64,000 nucleotides of DNA from Rhynchopus euleeides (taxonomy: Eukaryota > Euglenozoa > Diplonemea > Diplonemida > Diplonemidae). The stretch covers positions 124,001 through 188,000 of the forward strand of contig OY723307.1 in NCBI GenBank assembly GCA_963210315.1, in the 5' to 3' direction. The position numbers and the translations under genes are program-made. Shown piece after piece: positions 63,901 through 64,000 of the stretch (position 1 is its first letter; each line of letters opens with the position of its first letter). Under the pieces are notes generated by a model that worked only from the letters and a program-made list of their open reading frames with translations, ran no database searches and was not told the DNA's origin.

Positions 63901-64000
63901 TCGTCAAGGAACAGGTACTGCGGGTTCGCCACCAGCTCGATCCCGATGGCGGTGCGCTTCTTCTCCCCCCCGGAAAGCCCAGGGATCATGACGCTGCCGG
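60931..64000. repeat. Tandem duplication unit 2 (ABCG locus), runs off the window
   Basis: Matches 55355 onward at an offset of about 5.58 kb. The dioxygenase gene itself is not repeated; the homology starts upstream of it, within or next to its 5' region. Confidence 0.85.
62583..64000 (-). CDS. ABCG-type half-transporter, tandem copy 2 (5' part outside window)
   Basis: The frame is open to the window edge. The visible part begins just before the signature motif (LSGGEKKR), then Walker B YLFLDEPTSGLD and the full membrane domain. It is about 96% identical to copy 1 over the shared residues, with conservative changes scattered through the transmembrane part and one extra Lys near the C-terminus (DIKKDWEW versus DIKDWEW). 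No stop interrupts it, so both copies look functional. The N-terminus and Walker A lie beyond 64000. Confidence 0.9.
   Translation of the reverse strand, partial: GSVMIPGLSGGEKKRTAIGIELVANPQYLFLDEPTSGLDSYAAWMVCDMLKQLANGQYDGVKRTVVATIHQPSSEVFALFDDVVLVSQGRNVYNGPVAGLTEHFTGAGYPIESGSNPADHVMFCMQLEDEVLHRPQGDAEEGLTNDRPKPTMLLADYWNTVSARFAMTPTHAPLTVPSGDVELAREAKSSFLTQFTALGLREAVNVGRDMTALIARFGTTIFMNLLVGLVFSNAGSPSKGYLDADGIQSHFGALAQIAIGGMFGLAQPMMLSFPLEKPVFLREYATGTYSALPYFWSKLMVEIPMSIVQSLVLYFVTYWLMDLQGPLPYLVLATALLGLVSASTALLIGSIASNPLIAIQLSPLLFVPQILFAGIFIPTSSIPSFLRWAQYLCSLKYGLNLMTIAEFSSVPFSSNTTEHAEAVFARDALFDSMDIKKDWEWAYFGIMIGVFVVFRFMAFVVLARKGSRLQA

Noticed and set aside
1-64000. tRNA or rRNA genes
   Set aside because: I looked for B-box-like GGTTCRA motifs in a clover-leaf setting and for conserved rRNA stretches and found none I could support.

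Overview
The window looks like nuclear DNA of a repeat-rich unicellular eukaryote. Three things point that way: one gene appears to be split by a GTATGT...CAG intron, there are eukaryote-only families (a PHO80-type cyclin, an LRR plus calponin-homology protein, ABCG half-transporters), and retroelements are abundant. Long G or C runs occur on both strands. The species is not identifiable from what I can see; an alga or other protist (for example an alveolate or stramenopile) is only a guess.

Layout. 1-2.8 kb is low-complexity DNA with small palindromic elements. 2.8-8.0 kb is a tyrosine-recombinase (YR) retrotransposon of the Ngaro/PAT (DIRS superfamily) kind on the minus strand. 8-14.5 kb has no recognised gene but holds a 337-bp palindromic element at 10.3 kb. 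14.8-18.5 kb is a 5'-truncated LINE with reverse transcriptase and RNase H. 18.5-24.7 kb has no recognised gene. 24.7-29.5 kb is an older, decayed relative of the YR element. 32.4-35.7 kb holds two copies, in opposite orientation, of a 1.15-kb element with about 360-bp inverted ends. Host genes start at 37 kb: a PHO80-like cyclin, then an LRR + CH (LRCH-like) gene. 42.1-47.1 kb is a second, nearly identical and apparently whole copy of the YR element on the plus strand. 47.4-51.6 kb is a further minisatellite-rich, decayed element that shares the family's junction motif. 52-53 kb is a gene-like segment bracketed by 26-bp direct repeats. 53.4-64 kb holds a 2OG-Fe(II) dioxygenase-like gene and a tandem duplication of an ABCG transporter gene, the second copy running off the window end.

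The main thread is the YR retroelement family. Copy 1 and the older element at 24.7 kb both show the split-direct-repeat layout A1-coding-B1-A2-B2. At every A/B junction sits a 19-bp core (GTGTGGAAGCGTCAACGCA or a close variant). The same core recurs at about 15 places in the window with different arms. These include at least one solo A-B unit flanked by AAAAA and a diverged unit at 36.6 kb. Each large member also carries, between A1 and gag, a minisatellite built of short hairpin units; the repeat sequence differs between subfamilies.

Host genes that can be supported are few (five, one of them partial) and all lie in the right-hand 27 kb on the minus strand.
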